Assembly (NCBI RefSeq): GCF_017355855.1
Contig: NZ_JAFEWD010000002.1
Location: 62,001 to 126,000 of the forward strand
Source: Pedobacter sp. SYSU D00535
GTDB taxonomy: Bacteria; Bacteroidota; Bacteroidia; Sphingobacteriales; Sphingobacteriaceae
Direction: 5' to 3'
DNA: 64,000 nucleotides
The notes under the pieces were generated by a model. That model did no database searches, was not told the origin of the DNA, and saw only the letters and a program-made list of their open reading frames with translations. The translations under genes and the position numbers were made by a program. Positions 35,792 through 44,544 of this stretch are shown piece by piece. The first letter of the stretch is position 1; each line of letters opens with the position of its first letter.

Positions 35792-36992
35792 GAGAGCCTG
35801 TATATTCCTGCTGTTATTTTTGTACTTGTACACGCTGACTTTTAATGTCTTCATGACGGGAGTATTCCGAGTTCCGGCACCTTTTCTAGCGGTTCCATTG
35901 GTGTTCTTTTTCTACGATGAACCGCTGAACGGATTCAAATACACGAAGGAATTAGTGGTACTTTTCCTTGCGGCGCTATTTTATTATCTGATAGGTCAGG
36001 CAAATATCATCACTTTCATCTCCGTGATGATTACGTTTACCTGCTGTGCACTCTTTTTTAACTATTTCATCGGAAATAATTTGAAGAGGCTTCAACTGTC
36101 AGTTTTCCTGTTTTTCTTTTTCCTAGTTTGTTCAGCGCTGGTAATGCTTCTAAATCATCATTATAGAATAGAGGATATTAGATCTATGCTTGTGGGTGAG
36201 ACCGTGCAGCAGTCGCCATCCGGCATATCCACCTACATTTTTAGTTTCGGCTACCAATTATCCGCCCTTGTTGCGTTTCTTGCCGTTTTTATAACGGCTG
36301 CCAGAAAGGGTGTTATCCTCAGTATTTTAGTGATCGCGATATGCGGTGTACTGATCTTTTATGGCCTGCAACGATCTGTGTTGATGACTTTCTCCATCTG
36401 TCTGTTATTATTTCTTACCATATGGTACCGTTTCCGCGCAGTGCTGCTCTTCAGCTTTATTTTCATCATTGCGGTCTCTTTTAAATCCTCTGTGGAAGGA
36501 CTGTCTTCAGGAGCCCAGCAAAATATTTTAACCAAAAATGAACGCAGTAAAAACGAAGGGGAAAACCGGGAAGCACTGGTTACGGAAAATCTAAAAGTTA
36601 TTGCTGATCACCCCTTTGGTCTCATTCTTTCCGGGATGGATTGGAAAGATGTAGTGAAACATAATGTTTTTTATAAGAGCGGAACTGGCGTGATCACCTC
36701 GCACAACGCCTATCTGATGTTTCTCACGTACCTGGGTATAATACCGGGACTCCTATTCCTCTATTTAATTTACGCTAGGGTCGTTAGGATTACCTGGTCT
36801 GTCCTGAAGCACGCGAAAGACAAGAAAAACACCTTGTTGATTGCACTCTGTATGTCGTTTTTAGGAATTTCCTTGAACGCGTGTTTTCATAACGAATGGC
36901 TTCTCGCTGCCAGCGGTCCAACACTTTTTTTATATTTCTGCATACTCCAGCTTTCCCGCATAAAAGCAAACCAGGCATCGATAGATAACTGA
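35784..36992 (+). CDS. Wzy-like O-antigen/capsule polymerase
   Basis: This 402-residue integral membrane protein has about ten to twelve hydrophobic helices and a larger hydrophilic loop (about 240-310). The loop contains NERSKNEGENREALVTENLKV and then TSHNAYLMFLTYLG, the typical SHN motif of the O-antigen ligase/polymerase superfamily (Wzy_C-like). It should link repeat units in the periplasm. Sequence conservation of Wzy proteins is low, so the assignment rests on topology, the SHN motif and the position among transferases. Confidence 0.85.
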   Translation: MFKRACIFLLLFLYLYTLTFNVFMTGVFRVPAPFLAVPLVFFFYDEPLNGFKYTKELVVLFLAALFYYLIGQANIITFISVMITFTCCALFFNYFIGNNLKRLQLSVFLFFFFLVCSALVMLLNHHYRIEDIRSMLVGETVQQSPSGISTYIFSFGYQLSALVAFLAVFITAARKGVILSILVIAICGVLIFYGLQRSVLMTFSICLLLFLTIWYRFRAVLLFSFIFIIAVSFKSSVEGLSSGAQQNILTKNERSKNEGENREALVTENLKVIADHPFGLILSGMDWKDVVKHNVFYKSGTGVITSHNAYLMFLTYLGIIPGLLFLYLIYARVVRITWSVLKHAKDKKNTLLIALCMSFLGISLNACFHNEWLLAASGPTLFLYFCILQLSRIKANQASIDN

Positions 36993-37041
36993 TCTTAGTG
37001 ATCGTGCCTGAAATTATCTACCATCATCTAAAACTATACCT

Positions 37042-38295
37042 ATGAATATCCCATTTTCACCCCCTTTTATTGATCAGGCGGTAATTGATCAGGTTGTGGA
37101 TACCCTAAAATCCAATTGGATTACTACGGGTCCGAAAGTGAAAGCTTTAGAGCAGGAAATAGTTAAGCTGACAGGTACGCAAGCAGCAGTTTGCGTTAAT
37201 TCCTGGACTTCAGGTGCCATTTTAACGCTGAAATGGTTTGGGATTAAGGAGGGTGACGAGGTGATTTTGCCCGCCTATACGTATTCGGCAACTGCCTTAA
37301 GCGTTCTTCACTGCGGTGCTACGCCAGTGATGGTTGATATAAAAGATGATTTTACGATTGACCCTGAAGAAGTTAGAAAGGCAATTACCACCAGAACAAA
37401 AGCTATTCTTGCCGTAGATATTGCCGGTTGGCCCTGCGATTACAATGCCTTGGCTGAAATAGTGAACGATCCACTAATCAAAGAAGAGTTTGTCCCTGCA
37501 TCAAATACCCAGCGGATGCTTGGAAGGATTTTGCTGATTGCTGATGCTGCTCATTCTATCGGAGCAAAATACGATGAGAGGGCCGCGGCATTAAAATCGG
37601 ACATCGCCATCTTCTCTTTTCATGCGGTAAAAAATATAACCACTGCCGAGGGTGGATGTATTTGTCTGAACCTTCCAGAACCGTTCAATACAGCAGCAGA
37701 GTATAGTTTCTTGAAAGTATTTTCCTTGAACGGTCAGAATAAGGATGCTTTTGCCAAATCCATGGGAACAGGGTGGCGATACGATATTCTTTTTCAGGGA
37801 TACAAAATGAACATGCCGGATTTATGTGCGGCGGTCGGTCTTGCTCAACTATTGCAGTATGGCGACAAATTGTTGCCATCGAGAAAGGCCATCGCGTTGA
37901 AATACCTAAATGCTTTCATTAATTGTCCCTGGGCCATATTGCCGACTTTGCAGGATGAAAGGCGGGAATCCTCATATCACCTGTTTCCACTTCGGATAAA
38001 AGGCATCACCGAGGCGAAACGAGATCATATAATTGATTACCTGGCGAAAGCAGGAATTAACGTAAACGTTCATTTTATTCCGATGCCCATGTTTACGCTT
38101 TTCAAGAGTTTGGGGTATGATATCAAGAACTATCCTAATGCCTATAAGCAGTATGCCGCGGAAATCTCGCTTCCGATTTATCCTCAGCTTACGGATGCGG
38201 AGATCGACTTCATTGTGGAGTCGATGATTGAGGCCGTTCAGTTAGAAGTGGAAATGGAGAAATCCGTTCAGATGGCAGCTCAAATTCCGGCGTGA
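37042..38295 (+). CDS. DegT/DnrJ/EryC1-family sugar aminotransferase (second copy)
   Basis: This is a 417-residue PLP aminotransferase of the same fold as the gene at 32592 but clearly a different subgroup. It contains WITTGPKVKALEQEI, NSWTSGAILTLKWFG, PAYTYSATALSVLHCGA, ADAAHSIGAKYD and FSFHAVKNITTAEGG with PLP Lys197. It resembles the ArnB/WbpE/PglE group that aminates UDP-4-keto or 3-keto sugars. It overlaps the initiating sugar transferase gene by four bases. That fits a PglE-PglC type pair in which the aminated sugar is the first sugar loaded on the lipid carrier. Confidence 0.92.
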   Translation: MNIPFSPPFIDQAVIDQVVDTLKSNWITTGPKVKALEQEIVKLTGTQAAVCVNSWTSGAILTLKWFGIKEGDEVILPAYTYSATALSVLHCGATPVMVDIKDDFTIDPEEVRKAITTRTKAILAVDIAGWPCDYNALAEIVNDPLIKEEFVPASNTQRMLGRILLIADAAHSIGAKYDERAAALKSDIAIFSFHAVKNITTAEGGCICLNLPEPFNTAAEYSFLKVFSLNGQNKDAFAKSMGTGWRYDILFQGYKMNMPDLCAAVGLAQLLQYGDKLLPSRKAIALKYLNAFINCPWAILPTLQDERRESSYHLFPLRIKGITEAKRDHIIDYLAKAGINVNVHFIPMPMFTLFKSLGYDIKNYPNAYKQYAAEISLPIYPQLTDAEIDFIVESMIEAVQLEVEMEKSVQMAAQIPA

Positions 38296-38885
38296 TGAAA
38301 AGATCCTTTGATCTGTTCTTTTCGGTACTGGGGCTTTTGCTCTTTCTGCCGTTGTTCATCGTATTCTCGCTGATGATAGTGATAGATTCTCCCGGCGGGG
38401 TGTTTTATAAACAAACTCGCGTGGGAAGAAACCGGCTGAACTTTAAGCTTTATAAGTTCCGAACGATGCATGTGACTTCCTCACAAACCTTGCAATTAAC
38501 GGTGGGAGACCGAGATCCGCGCATCACCAAAGTGGGCTACTGGCTTCGGAAATATAAGTTGGACGAGCTGCCGCAACTCCTTAATATCCTGAAAGGCGAG
38601 ATGAGCCTGGTAGGGCCGCGGCCGGAAGTTGAAAAGTATGTAAACATGTATACGGCGGCACAACAACGGGTTTTATCGGTTAAACCGGGAATTACGGATT
38701 GGGCCTCGATCAAGTTCTGCCAGGAAAGTGAGCTTTTAGCCAGTGTCGCTGATCCTGAAAATTTCTATATCACGGAAATTATCCCTTCAAAAATTGCCTA
38801 TAGCCTCGCGTATATTGATGATCACGACATCTGGGTGGATATGAAAATTTTGATGCTCACGGTCATCCGGATCTTCCGGAACTGA
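38292..38885 (+). CDS. Initiating phosphoglycosyl transferase (PglC/WcaJ C-terminal type)
   Basis: This 197-residue monotopic phosphoglycosyl transferase transfers a sugar-phosphate to undecaprenyl phosphate. It has an N-terminal re-entrant hydrophobic helix (about 5-28), then FYKQTRVGRN, FKLYKFRTM, DPRITKVGYWLRKYKLDELPQLLNILKGEMSLVGPRPEV (given as markers only) and PGITDWASIKF. It lacks the large N-terminal membrane part of WcaJ/WbaP and so belongs to the small PglC-like class. Coupling to the upstream aminotransferase suggests an amino sugar such as a bacillosamine-like residue as first sugar. Confidence 0.93.
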   Translation: MMKRSFDLFFSVLGLLLFLPLFIVFSLMIVIDSPGGVFYKQTRVGRNRLNFKLYKFRTMHVTSSQTLQLTVGDRDPRITKVGYWLRKYKLDELPQLLNILKGEMSLVGPRPEVEKYVNMYTAAQQRVLSVKPGITDWASIKFCQESELLASVADPENFYITEIIPSKIAYSLAYIDDHDIWVDMKILMLTVIRIFRN

Positions 38886-38916
38886 GATTGCCAACGCTGA
38901 ATTTAAACATCTTGAA

Positions 38917-39600
38917 ATGATTGTATCAGAAAGTGAGATCAAAAAAGAGATCATCCGCTGGGATGTAATCAATTGGTCTAAAGCTCTCGACTTTTGGAGA
39001 GAAAACGTGGAGCTGAAGGGTAAGAAATACCAGTGCCTGGAGCTTGGAGCTAGTTTTGGAGGGCTTTCCTTATGGTTGGCTTTGGGTGAAAACTATGTGG
39101 TTTGTACGGATGTAGACGGGCCTGAGCCTGATGCCCGGCTCATACACGCCAAATACAACTGTCAGCAAAACATCACCTATCATGCGATGGACGCCACAAA
39201 TATTCCTTATGAAAGCTTTTTCGACATCGTCACTTTCAAGTCTATCCTCGGTGGAATCAGCGCAAACAGGAATGACAATAAAAAGAAGGTTGCCGACGAG
39301 ATTTATAAAGCCTTGAAGCCCGGAGGAAAGCTGCTGTTCGCAGAGAATCTGGAAGGCTGCTTTCTTCATAAAGCGTTGCGTCGCAAGTTTGGAACAAAAG
39401 GCTGGAATTACTTGCAGATAGATGAGCTGAACGAGGTCTTCTCATCCTACAAAAGCATCAAGTACAAAAGCATTGGTTTCCTTGGTTGTATGGGAAGAAA
39501 TGAAAAACAACGATCTGTTTTCGGGAAAGTAGATACGGTGCTTGATAACATCTTACCCCAACGATCCAAATATATTCTGGTTGGAGTGGCAGTTAAATAA
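38917..39600 (+). CDS. SAM-dependent methyltransferase
   Basis: This 227-residue class I methyltransferase has the SAM-binding motif CLELGASFGGLSLWLAL (about 42-58), the acidic VCTDVDGP and a KPGGKLLFAENLEG strand typical of the Methyltransf_11/25 group. Within this locus it probably methylates a sugar of the polymer or of a precursor. There is no membrane segment. The acceptor is unknown. Confidence 0.85.
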   Translation: MIVSESEIKKEIIRWDVINWSKALDFWRENVELKGKKYQCLELGASFGGLSLWLALGENYVVCTDVDGPEPDARLIHAKYNCQQNITYHAMDATNIPYESFFDIVTFKSILGGISANRNDNKKKVADEIYKALKPGGKLLFAENLEGCFLHKALRRKFGTKGWNYLQIDELNEVFSSYKSIKYKSIGFLGCMGRNEKQRSVFGKVDTVLDNILPQRSKYILVGVAVK

Positions 39601-39611
39601 TTGATCTGAAC

Positions 39612-40397
39612 ATGTTGTTTTCTGTAGTGATTCCTACTTATAACCGCGCTTTGAAAGTGAAGCGGGCTATTGATAGCGTACTGAATCAGGCTGAAGATCT
39701 GTCGCTTGTCGAAATCATCGTTGTAGATGACGGCTCAACTGATCATACCGTCCGATTTCTGCAGCCCTATATAAAAGCCGGGAAGATTAAGTACGTTAAG
39801 CATTCGGTAAACCAGGGAGTTGCGGTCGCAAAAAATACTGGAATATTAACTGCACAGAACGAGTATGTAATGCTGCTGGATTCAGATGATTTGCTGGACA
39901 AAGGCGGAATGGCACACCTGATCCGCTTGGTAGAGGACAAGCGGTACGACATCGTTTTTTCCGGTTCGAAGGTGTTGTCGAACGGAGCTTTGATGTTCAA
40001 CTCATCCTTTAGGGGTGAAAAAAATTATACAGACCTGCTCAAAAATAGCATTGGTGAATATTTACCGATCTGCCGCACCAGTGTTTTAAAGCAGTATTTG
40101 CTCCGCAATCTTAGAGGATATGAAAGTGTGACCTGGCTAACTATCGCCCGTGCCGGGTATAAAATTTTTTACGATCCTCATCCAGTGCGCTTGTATGACG
40201 ACGAGGGGGAAGACCGCCTGTCCAATCGCCTCGGCCTGATCAGGAATTCGGGGGACATGAAGGACGGTTATTCCATTTATCTCAGAGAGTTTGGGAAAGA
40301 CTTGTTACGAGCCAATCCGAAAGCCTACCTCACCGTAAAGGCGAAACTGTTTTGCTATTCTTTTATCCATCGCTTGAAGCAGAGTCGGGCTAACTAA
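39612..40397 (+). CDS. Family 2 glycosyltransferase
   Basis: This is a 261-residue GT-A transferase with FSVVIPTYNRALKVKRAIDSVL at the start (given as a marker), VVDDGSTDHT and MLLDSDDLLDKGG with the DXD-type metal site (about 93-95). It is soluble throughout. It adds one sugar of the repeat unit, and its specificity cannot be read from sequence. Confidence 0.9.
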   Translation: MLFSVVIPTYNRALKVKRAIDSVLNQAEDLSLVEIIVVDDGSTDHTVRFLQPYIKAGKIKYVKHSVNQGVAVAKNTGILTAQNEYVMLLDSDDLLDKGGMAHLIRLVEDKRYDIVFSGSKVLSNGALMFNSSFRGEKNYTDLLKNSIGEYLPICRTSVLKQYLLRNLRGYESVTWLTIARAGYKIFYDPHPVRLYDDEGEDRLSNRLGLIRNSGDMKDGYSIYLREFGKDLLRANPKAYLTVKAKLFCYSFIHRLKQSRAN

Positions 40398-40435
40398 GCC
40401 CGTGCTGTTGGTCAAATGATGTAAACCTTCCGCAG

Positions 40436-41491
40436 ATGAAGAAAAAGGTATATTTCATTCTAAGTTCGCTAAGGGCGGGCGGGTCTGAGCGGGTTTTCTG
40501 GCTGCTTTCGCAGTATTTCGACAAGTCGCAATATGATGTCAGCCTCATTCTCCTGGACTCCCGTGATCCGTTCTTTTCACCACAGCTCGAAGGCATCAGA
40601 ACTGTACATCTTAATACCATCCGGGTTTCCCGGTCATTTTTTAAACTATTCCGGCTGATAAAAAAGGAGAAACCGCATGCTGTGTTCACGACTGGCGGTC
40701 ACATCAACGCGCTTCTTTCATTCATCTCACTTTTTGTAAAAATTCCCTTCTTAATCGGCAGGGAAGCTAACGTACTGGAACTGATGGTAACATTTGAAGG
40801 CTCAAAAGGAAAATTACTAGACATGCTAATTGGGACAGCCTATAAACGAATTGATGTTGGCGTGTGCCAGTCGGACGAAGTGAAAAGGTCGCTAAGCAAC
40901 AGGTATCGTATCCCGAACGATAAATTAGTGGTAATTCCAAATCCTGTGATTCCTGTCCAGATCATCAAAGCCAGCAAAGCTGGGCGACAAAAACGCCTGA
41001 TCGTAGTAGCCCGCCTTGCCCGGGAAAAAGGGCTTCTTCGTTTGCTTGAGATCATGAAGGAGCTTCCCGAGAATTATTCACTAAACATTGTGGGAGAGGG
41101 ACCGTTGCGGGAGGAGCTCGAAACGAGGATCGGGGCATTGGGATTGAGACATCGGGTAGAATTGTGTGGACAGGTAGCTCGTATCACTGATTTTATTGCC
41201 GGTCATGACTTGATGCTGCTCACTTCTTTTACAGAGGGATTTCCCAATGCTGTGGTAGAAGCTCTTTCTGTAGGAGTTCCGGTCGTTTCATTTAGGGTAA
41301 GCGGCATATCTGCCATCATCACTAATGGCTTTAACGGCTACATCATCGAGCAAAATGACCTGGATGACTTTCGGGTGAAAACCATAATAGCTGGCAACCA
41401 ATGTTGGGACAACCGGGCCATCAGGGAAGATGTTATCGCCAGGTTCGGGATTGATAAGGTGGTGGCGAAGTATGAAAGCCTGATCGCTTAA
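40436..41491 (+). CDS. Family 4 glycosyltransferase
   Basis: This 351-residue GT-B enzyme contains LSSLRAGGSERVFWLLSQYF, GREANVLE, VVARLAREKGLLRLLE and EGFPNAVVEALSVGVPVVS. The last is the donor-binding region of GT4. It resembles the enzyme at 34691 but is a distinct protein. Its role is one step of repeat-unit assembly. Confidence 0.92.
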   Translation: MKKKVYFILSSLRAGGSERVFWLLSQYFDKSQYDVSLILLDSRDPFFSPQLEGIRTVHLNTIRVSRSFFKLFRLIKKEKPHAVFTTGGHINALLSFISLFVKIPFLIGREANVLELMVTFEGSKGKLLDMLIGTAYKRIDVGVCQSDEVKRSLSNRYRIPNDKLVVIPNPVIPVQIIKASKAGRQKRLIVVARLAREKGLLRLLEIMKELPENYSLNIVGEGPLREELETRIGALGLRHRVELCGQVARITDFIAGHDLMLLTSFTEGFPNAVVEALSVGVPVVSFRVSGISAIITNGFNGYIIEQNDLDDFRVKTIIAGNQCWDNRAIREDVIARFGIDKVVAKYESLIA

Positions 41492-41543
41492 GCCCTACGT
41501 TTCCTTCTGTTAAATAATCACTGCTCATTTTTATCTCATCTAT

Positions 41544-43382
41544 ATGTGTGGTATCTACGGTTCTACAATTTTGTATCCTGAAGAGGTAGTTAAAGAAAAG
41601 CTACAAAGAATAAGGTTCAGAGGGCCAGACTATTCTGCGTATGAATATATGCCGGATCTGGTTCTTGGGCATAACCGGCTGGCCATTATCGATCTGGACG
41701 AACGTTCAGGGCAGCCTTTCAGCTACGAGCATCTTAAAATTGTTTTTAACGGGGAGATCTATAATTACAGGGAGATCAGAAAACAGCTGGAGCTGGCTGG
41801 TTACCCCTTCAGGACCAATTCCGACACGGAGGTTATCTGCGCGGCCTATCTGAAATACGGCGAGTCATGTTTGGAGTATTTCAACGGAATGTTCGCGTTT
41901 GTGATTTATGACAGTCGCAAGAAGACCTTGTTCGGCGCCCGCGACAGATTCGGTAAAAAGCCTTTTTATTACCACCAACAGGGCGGCGAGTTCGAGTTTG
42001 CCAGTCAGCCCTCTCAGTTAACTATTGGTCAGCACTTTACTTTAGATCAGCAGGCGGTTAACGCCTACTTCTTCTGGGGATATGTTCCAGATCCCTGCTG
42101 CATCTGGTCTGAGGTGAAAAAGCTTTCGGCGGGTCATTACTTCATTTATGATCTGTATTCCAAAGACTTCCGGATTAAAAAATACTGGGACATCGATCAT
42201 GAATGGAGCAACAGGTATACGGGCAGCTATTATGAGGCAAAAGCTACACTGGAAAATTTGCTGCAAGACGCCGTAAAAATTCGTTTGAATGCAGACGTGC
42301 CCCTCGGTGTTTTTCTTTCAGGTGGTATTGATTCGTCTCTGGTGGCTGCCCTTGCTTCCCGAATGGTGGACCGCGTGAAAACGTTCTCCATCAAATTCAA
42401 CGAGAAAGGGTTCGACGAAAGTCTTTATGCCGCAAAGGTAGCCAAACATCTGGGCACAGATCATCACACCATCGAGTGCAACTACGACGAGGGAATTGAG
42501 CTGATCAAAAACTTTTCTTACTACTATGATGAACCCTTTGCCGACTCAAGCGGTATTCCGAGTTTGCTGCTCAGCAAGTATACCCGTTCACATGTAACGG
42601 TTGCCCTTAGCGGGGATGGGGGAGACGAGGGGTTCATTGGATATTCCAGGTACAATTGGGTGAAACTGGTCTCTCCTCTTTTCCGATTACCAGCTTCTTT
42701 TCGGGGCGGCATGGCCTCTCTGATAAAGCTCTCGCCTAATTATACCCATAAACTTATCGCCCTGGGTATTTCGATTGAGAAGATAGAGATGCTGTATATG
42801 AAGATGTTCAGCGGCATTGAGAATTCCTGGGTGTTGAATCAAAACTCGGGTTTGCAAAACGAATTCAGCTATTTGCTCCGGAATCCAAAAAAGCCGCTGC
42901 TTGAGCAAATGAGCGATTTTGATATCAAAACCTACCTTAACGGCGATATAAATACCAAAGTGGACCGAGCTTCTATGGCTTTTTCTTTAGAGTCGAGAGC
43001 CCCCCTGATGGATTATCGGGTGATCGAGTTTAGTCGCTCGCTTCCCACCCGGTTCAAATTTAAGAACGACGTTCAAAAGAGGATACTGAAGGATATACTG
43101 TATCAGTATGTTCCAGCAGTTTTGTTCGATCGTCCAAAAGCGGGTTTCACGATGCCCTTTAAAGACTGGTTCAGGAACGAGCTCAAAGAGTATGTGCTGG
43201 ATAATCTCTGCGATAGCGAGCTCAGGAATATCCCGGGTATAAATATTTATCGCACCAAAGAAATCATACAGGAACATATGACCGGGAAGTGGAACCGCTA
43301 TCCGCAAATCTGGAAGCTATTGGTTTTGTCTCAATGGTTAAAGCAGCAAAAGCAACAAGTGAGGGAACTCTCCCTTGTCTGA
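41544..43382 (+). CDS. AsnB-like glutamine amidotransferase (first copy)
   Basis: This 612-residue protein has the complete asparagine synthetase B layout: an N-terminal glutaminase domain with Cys2 exposed after Met removal (MCGIYGS), GHNRLAIIDL and FNGEIYNY, then an ATP-pyrophosphatase domain with LSGGIDSS at 259-264 and SGDGGDEGF. In polysaccharide loci such enzymes often turn the carboxylate of a uronic acid into an amide, as WbpS is thought to do, rather than making asparagine. The nearby dehydrogenase and uronate epimerase support that reading. A second AsnB-like gene of equal length lies one gene further on. Confidence 0.9.
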   Translation: MCGIYGSTILYPEEVVKEKLQRIRFRGPDYSAYEYMPDLVLGHNRLAIIDLDERSGQPFSYEHLKIVFNGEIYNYREIRKQLELAGYPFRTNSDTEVICAAYLKYGESCLEYFNGMFAFVIYDSRKKTLFGARDRFGKKPFYYHQQGGEFEFASQPSQLTIGQHFTLDQQAVNAYFFWGYVPDPCCIWSEVKKLSAGHYFIYDLYSKDFRIKKYWDIDHEWSNRYTGSYYEAKATLENLLQDAVKIRLNADVPLGVFLSGGIDSSLVAALASRMVDRVKTFSIKFNEKGFDESLYAAKVAKHLGTDHHTIECNYDEGIELIKNFSYYYDEPFADSSGIPSLLLSKYTRSHVTVALSGDGGDEGFIGYSRYNWVKLVSPLFRLPASFRGGMASLIKLSPNYTHKLIALGISIEKIEMLYMKMFSGIENSWVLNQNSGLQNEFSYLLRNPKKPLLEQMSDFDIKTYLNGDINTKVDRASMAFSLESRAPLMDYRVIEFSRSLPTRFKFKNDVQKRILKDILYQYVPAVLFDRPKAGFTMPFKDWFRNELKEYVLDNLCDSELRNIPGINIYRTKEIIQEHMTGKWNRYPQIWKLLVLSQWLKQQKQQVRELSLV

Positions 43383-43409
43383 CTATCTGCTCATCTGATC
43401 TTATCTGCT

Positions 43410-44504
43410 ATGAAAAACCGAATTTTATTTATCACCCCCGCTTTAACGAAAGCAGGGGCAGAGACGCAACTTATCAAGCTGGCTCAGTTTTTAAAGTCAG
43501 AAATGAATGATGTGCTTGTCATATCCCTGTTGCCTCAGGGTACTTGTGATATTAATATGGATAGGGCGGGTCTGGATGCGGTCTATCTGAAGAGCTGGAG
43601 AACCAACTTTTTTTCCAATCTCCTCCAATTACACCGCGAAGTGAAGGCTTTCAACCCTGAAGTTACTGTGGCGTTTATGTTTATTGCCATCATTTTTGCC
43701 CGTCTTTTAAAGCTCTTCTTCAACTTTAGCCTCGTGTCCTCTATCCGGGCTGCAGAGATTCCCAAAAAATGGCTTATTCCGTTCCGGCTCACTTCCAGAT
43801 TTGATGATGCGGTAGTCTACAACTCAAAGTTCTCGAAGAAGTCCTTCGAAGAGCAGAAGTTAATTCGCAAGGGGGGCTTCGTAATAAACAACGCCATCAC
43901 GATTCCCGCTGGAAGTGTGCATTTATCCAGGGAGGCTGCTGATCCTTTTCATTGGGTTTGTATTGCACATTTCCGGATCGAGAAAGACTATCAGACCTTG
44001 TTCAAGGCCGTCGCTCTGTTGAAAAAAGAGAATTTTGTGGTTGATATTGTCGGTCATTTGTACGATCAGCAGTGGCCAAAAGAGATGTTAAGGGATCTTC
44101 AGATCGAGGATAAGGTGTTCCTGCAGGGTTTTAGAACAAACGCCACGGATTACTTGCAGAAGGCGGATGGTTTTGTGATGTCTTCATTCACTGAAAGTAC
44201 ACCTAATGCGGTACTGGAGGCTATGGCTCATGCAAAACCAGTGGTCGCTACCGGAGTGGGAGGGGTTAAAGACCTTGTCAGATCATCCAACTGCGGATTC
44301 TGCACCAATTTGAGAGATCCGTATTGCATGGCAATAAGAATGGCCGAACTGATGAAAATGCCGTCGGCCGAACGGGAAGAACTGGGTCAGAACGGAAGGA
44401 AATACGTAGAACAGAACTTCTCCGAACGGATTGTAATGAATTCGTGGCTGAGCGTTATCAACCGGTTTAGAAAGATCGATCTTCCGGCTGCTCATGTGGC
44501 TTAA
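43410..44504 (+). CDS. Family 4 glycosyltransferase
   Basis: This 364-residue GT-B enzyme contains ITPALTKAGAETQLIKLAQFL, HFRIEKDYQTLFKAVALL and ESTPNAVLEAMAHAKPVVATGVGG. It sits between the two AsnB-like genes, 27 bases after the first and 40 bases before the second. It may transfer the sugar on which those enzymes act. Donor unknown. Confidence 0.92.
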   Translation: MKNRILFITPALTKAGAETQLIKLAQFLKSEMNDVLVISLLPQGTCDINMDRAGLDAVYLKSWRTNFFSNLLQLHREVKAFNPEVTVAFMFIAIIFARLLKLFFNFSLVSSIRAAEIPKKWLIPFRLTSRFDDAVVYNSKFSKKSFEEQKLIRKGGFVINNAITIPAGSVHLSREAADPFHWVCIAHFRIEKDYQTLFKAVALLKKENFVVDIVGHLYDQQWPKEMLRDLQIEDKVFLQGFRTNATDYLQKADGFVMSSFTESTPNAVLEAMAHAKPVVATGVGGVKDLVRSSNCGFCTNLRDPYCMAIRMAELMKMPSAEREELGQNGRKYVEQNFSERIVMNSWLSVINRFRKIDLPAAHVA

Positions 44505-44544
44505 AGGTCGAGCTCTGACTATACAACCTTTTTAACCAACCAAT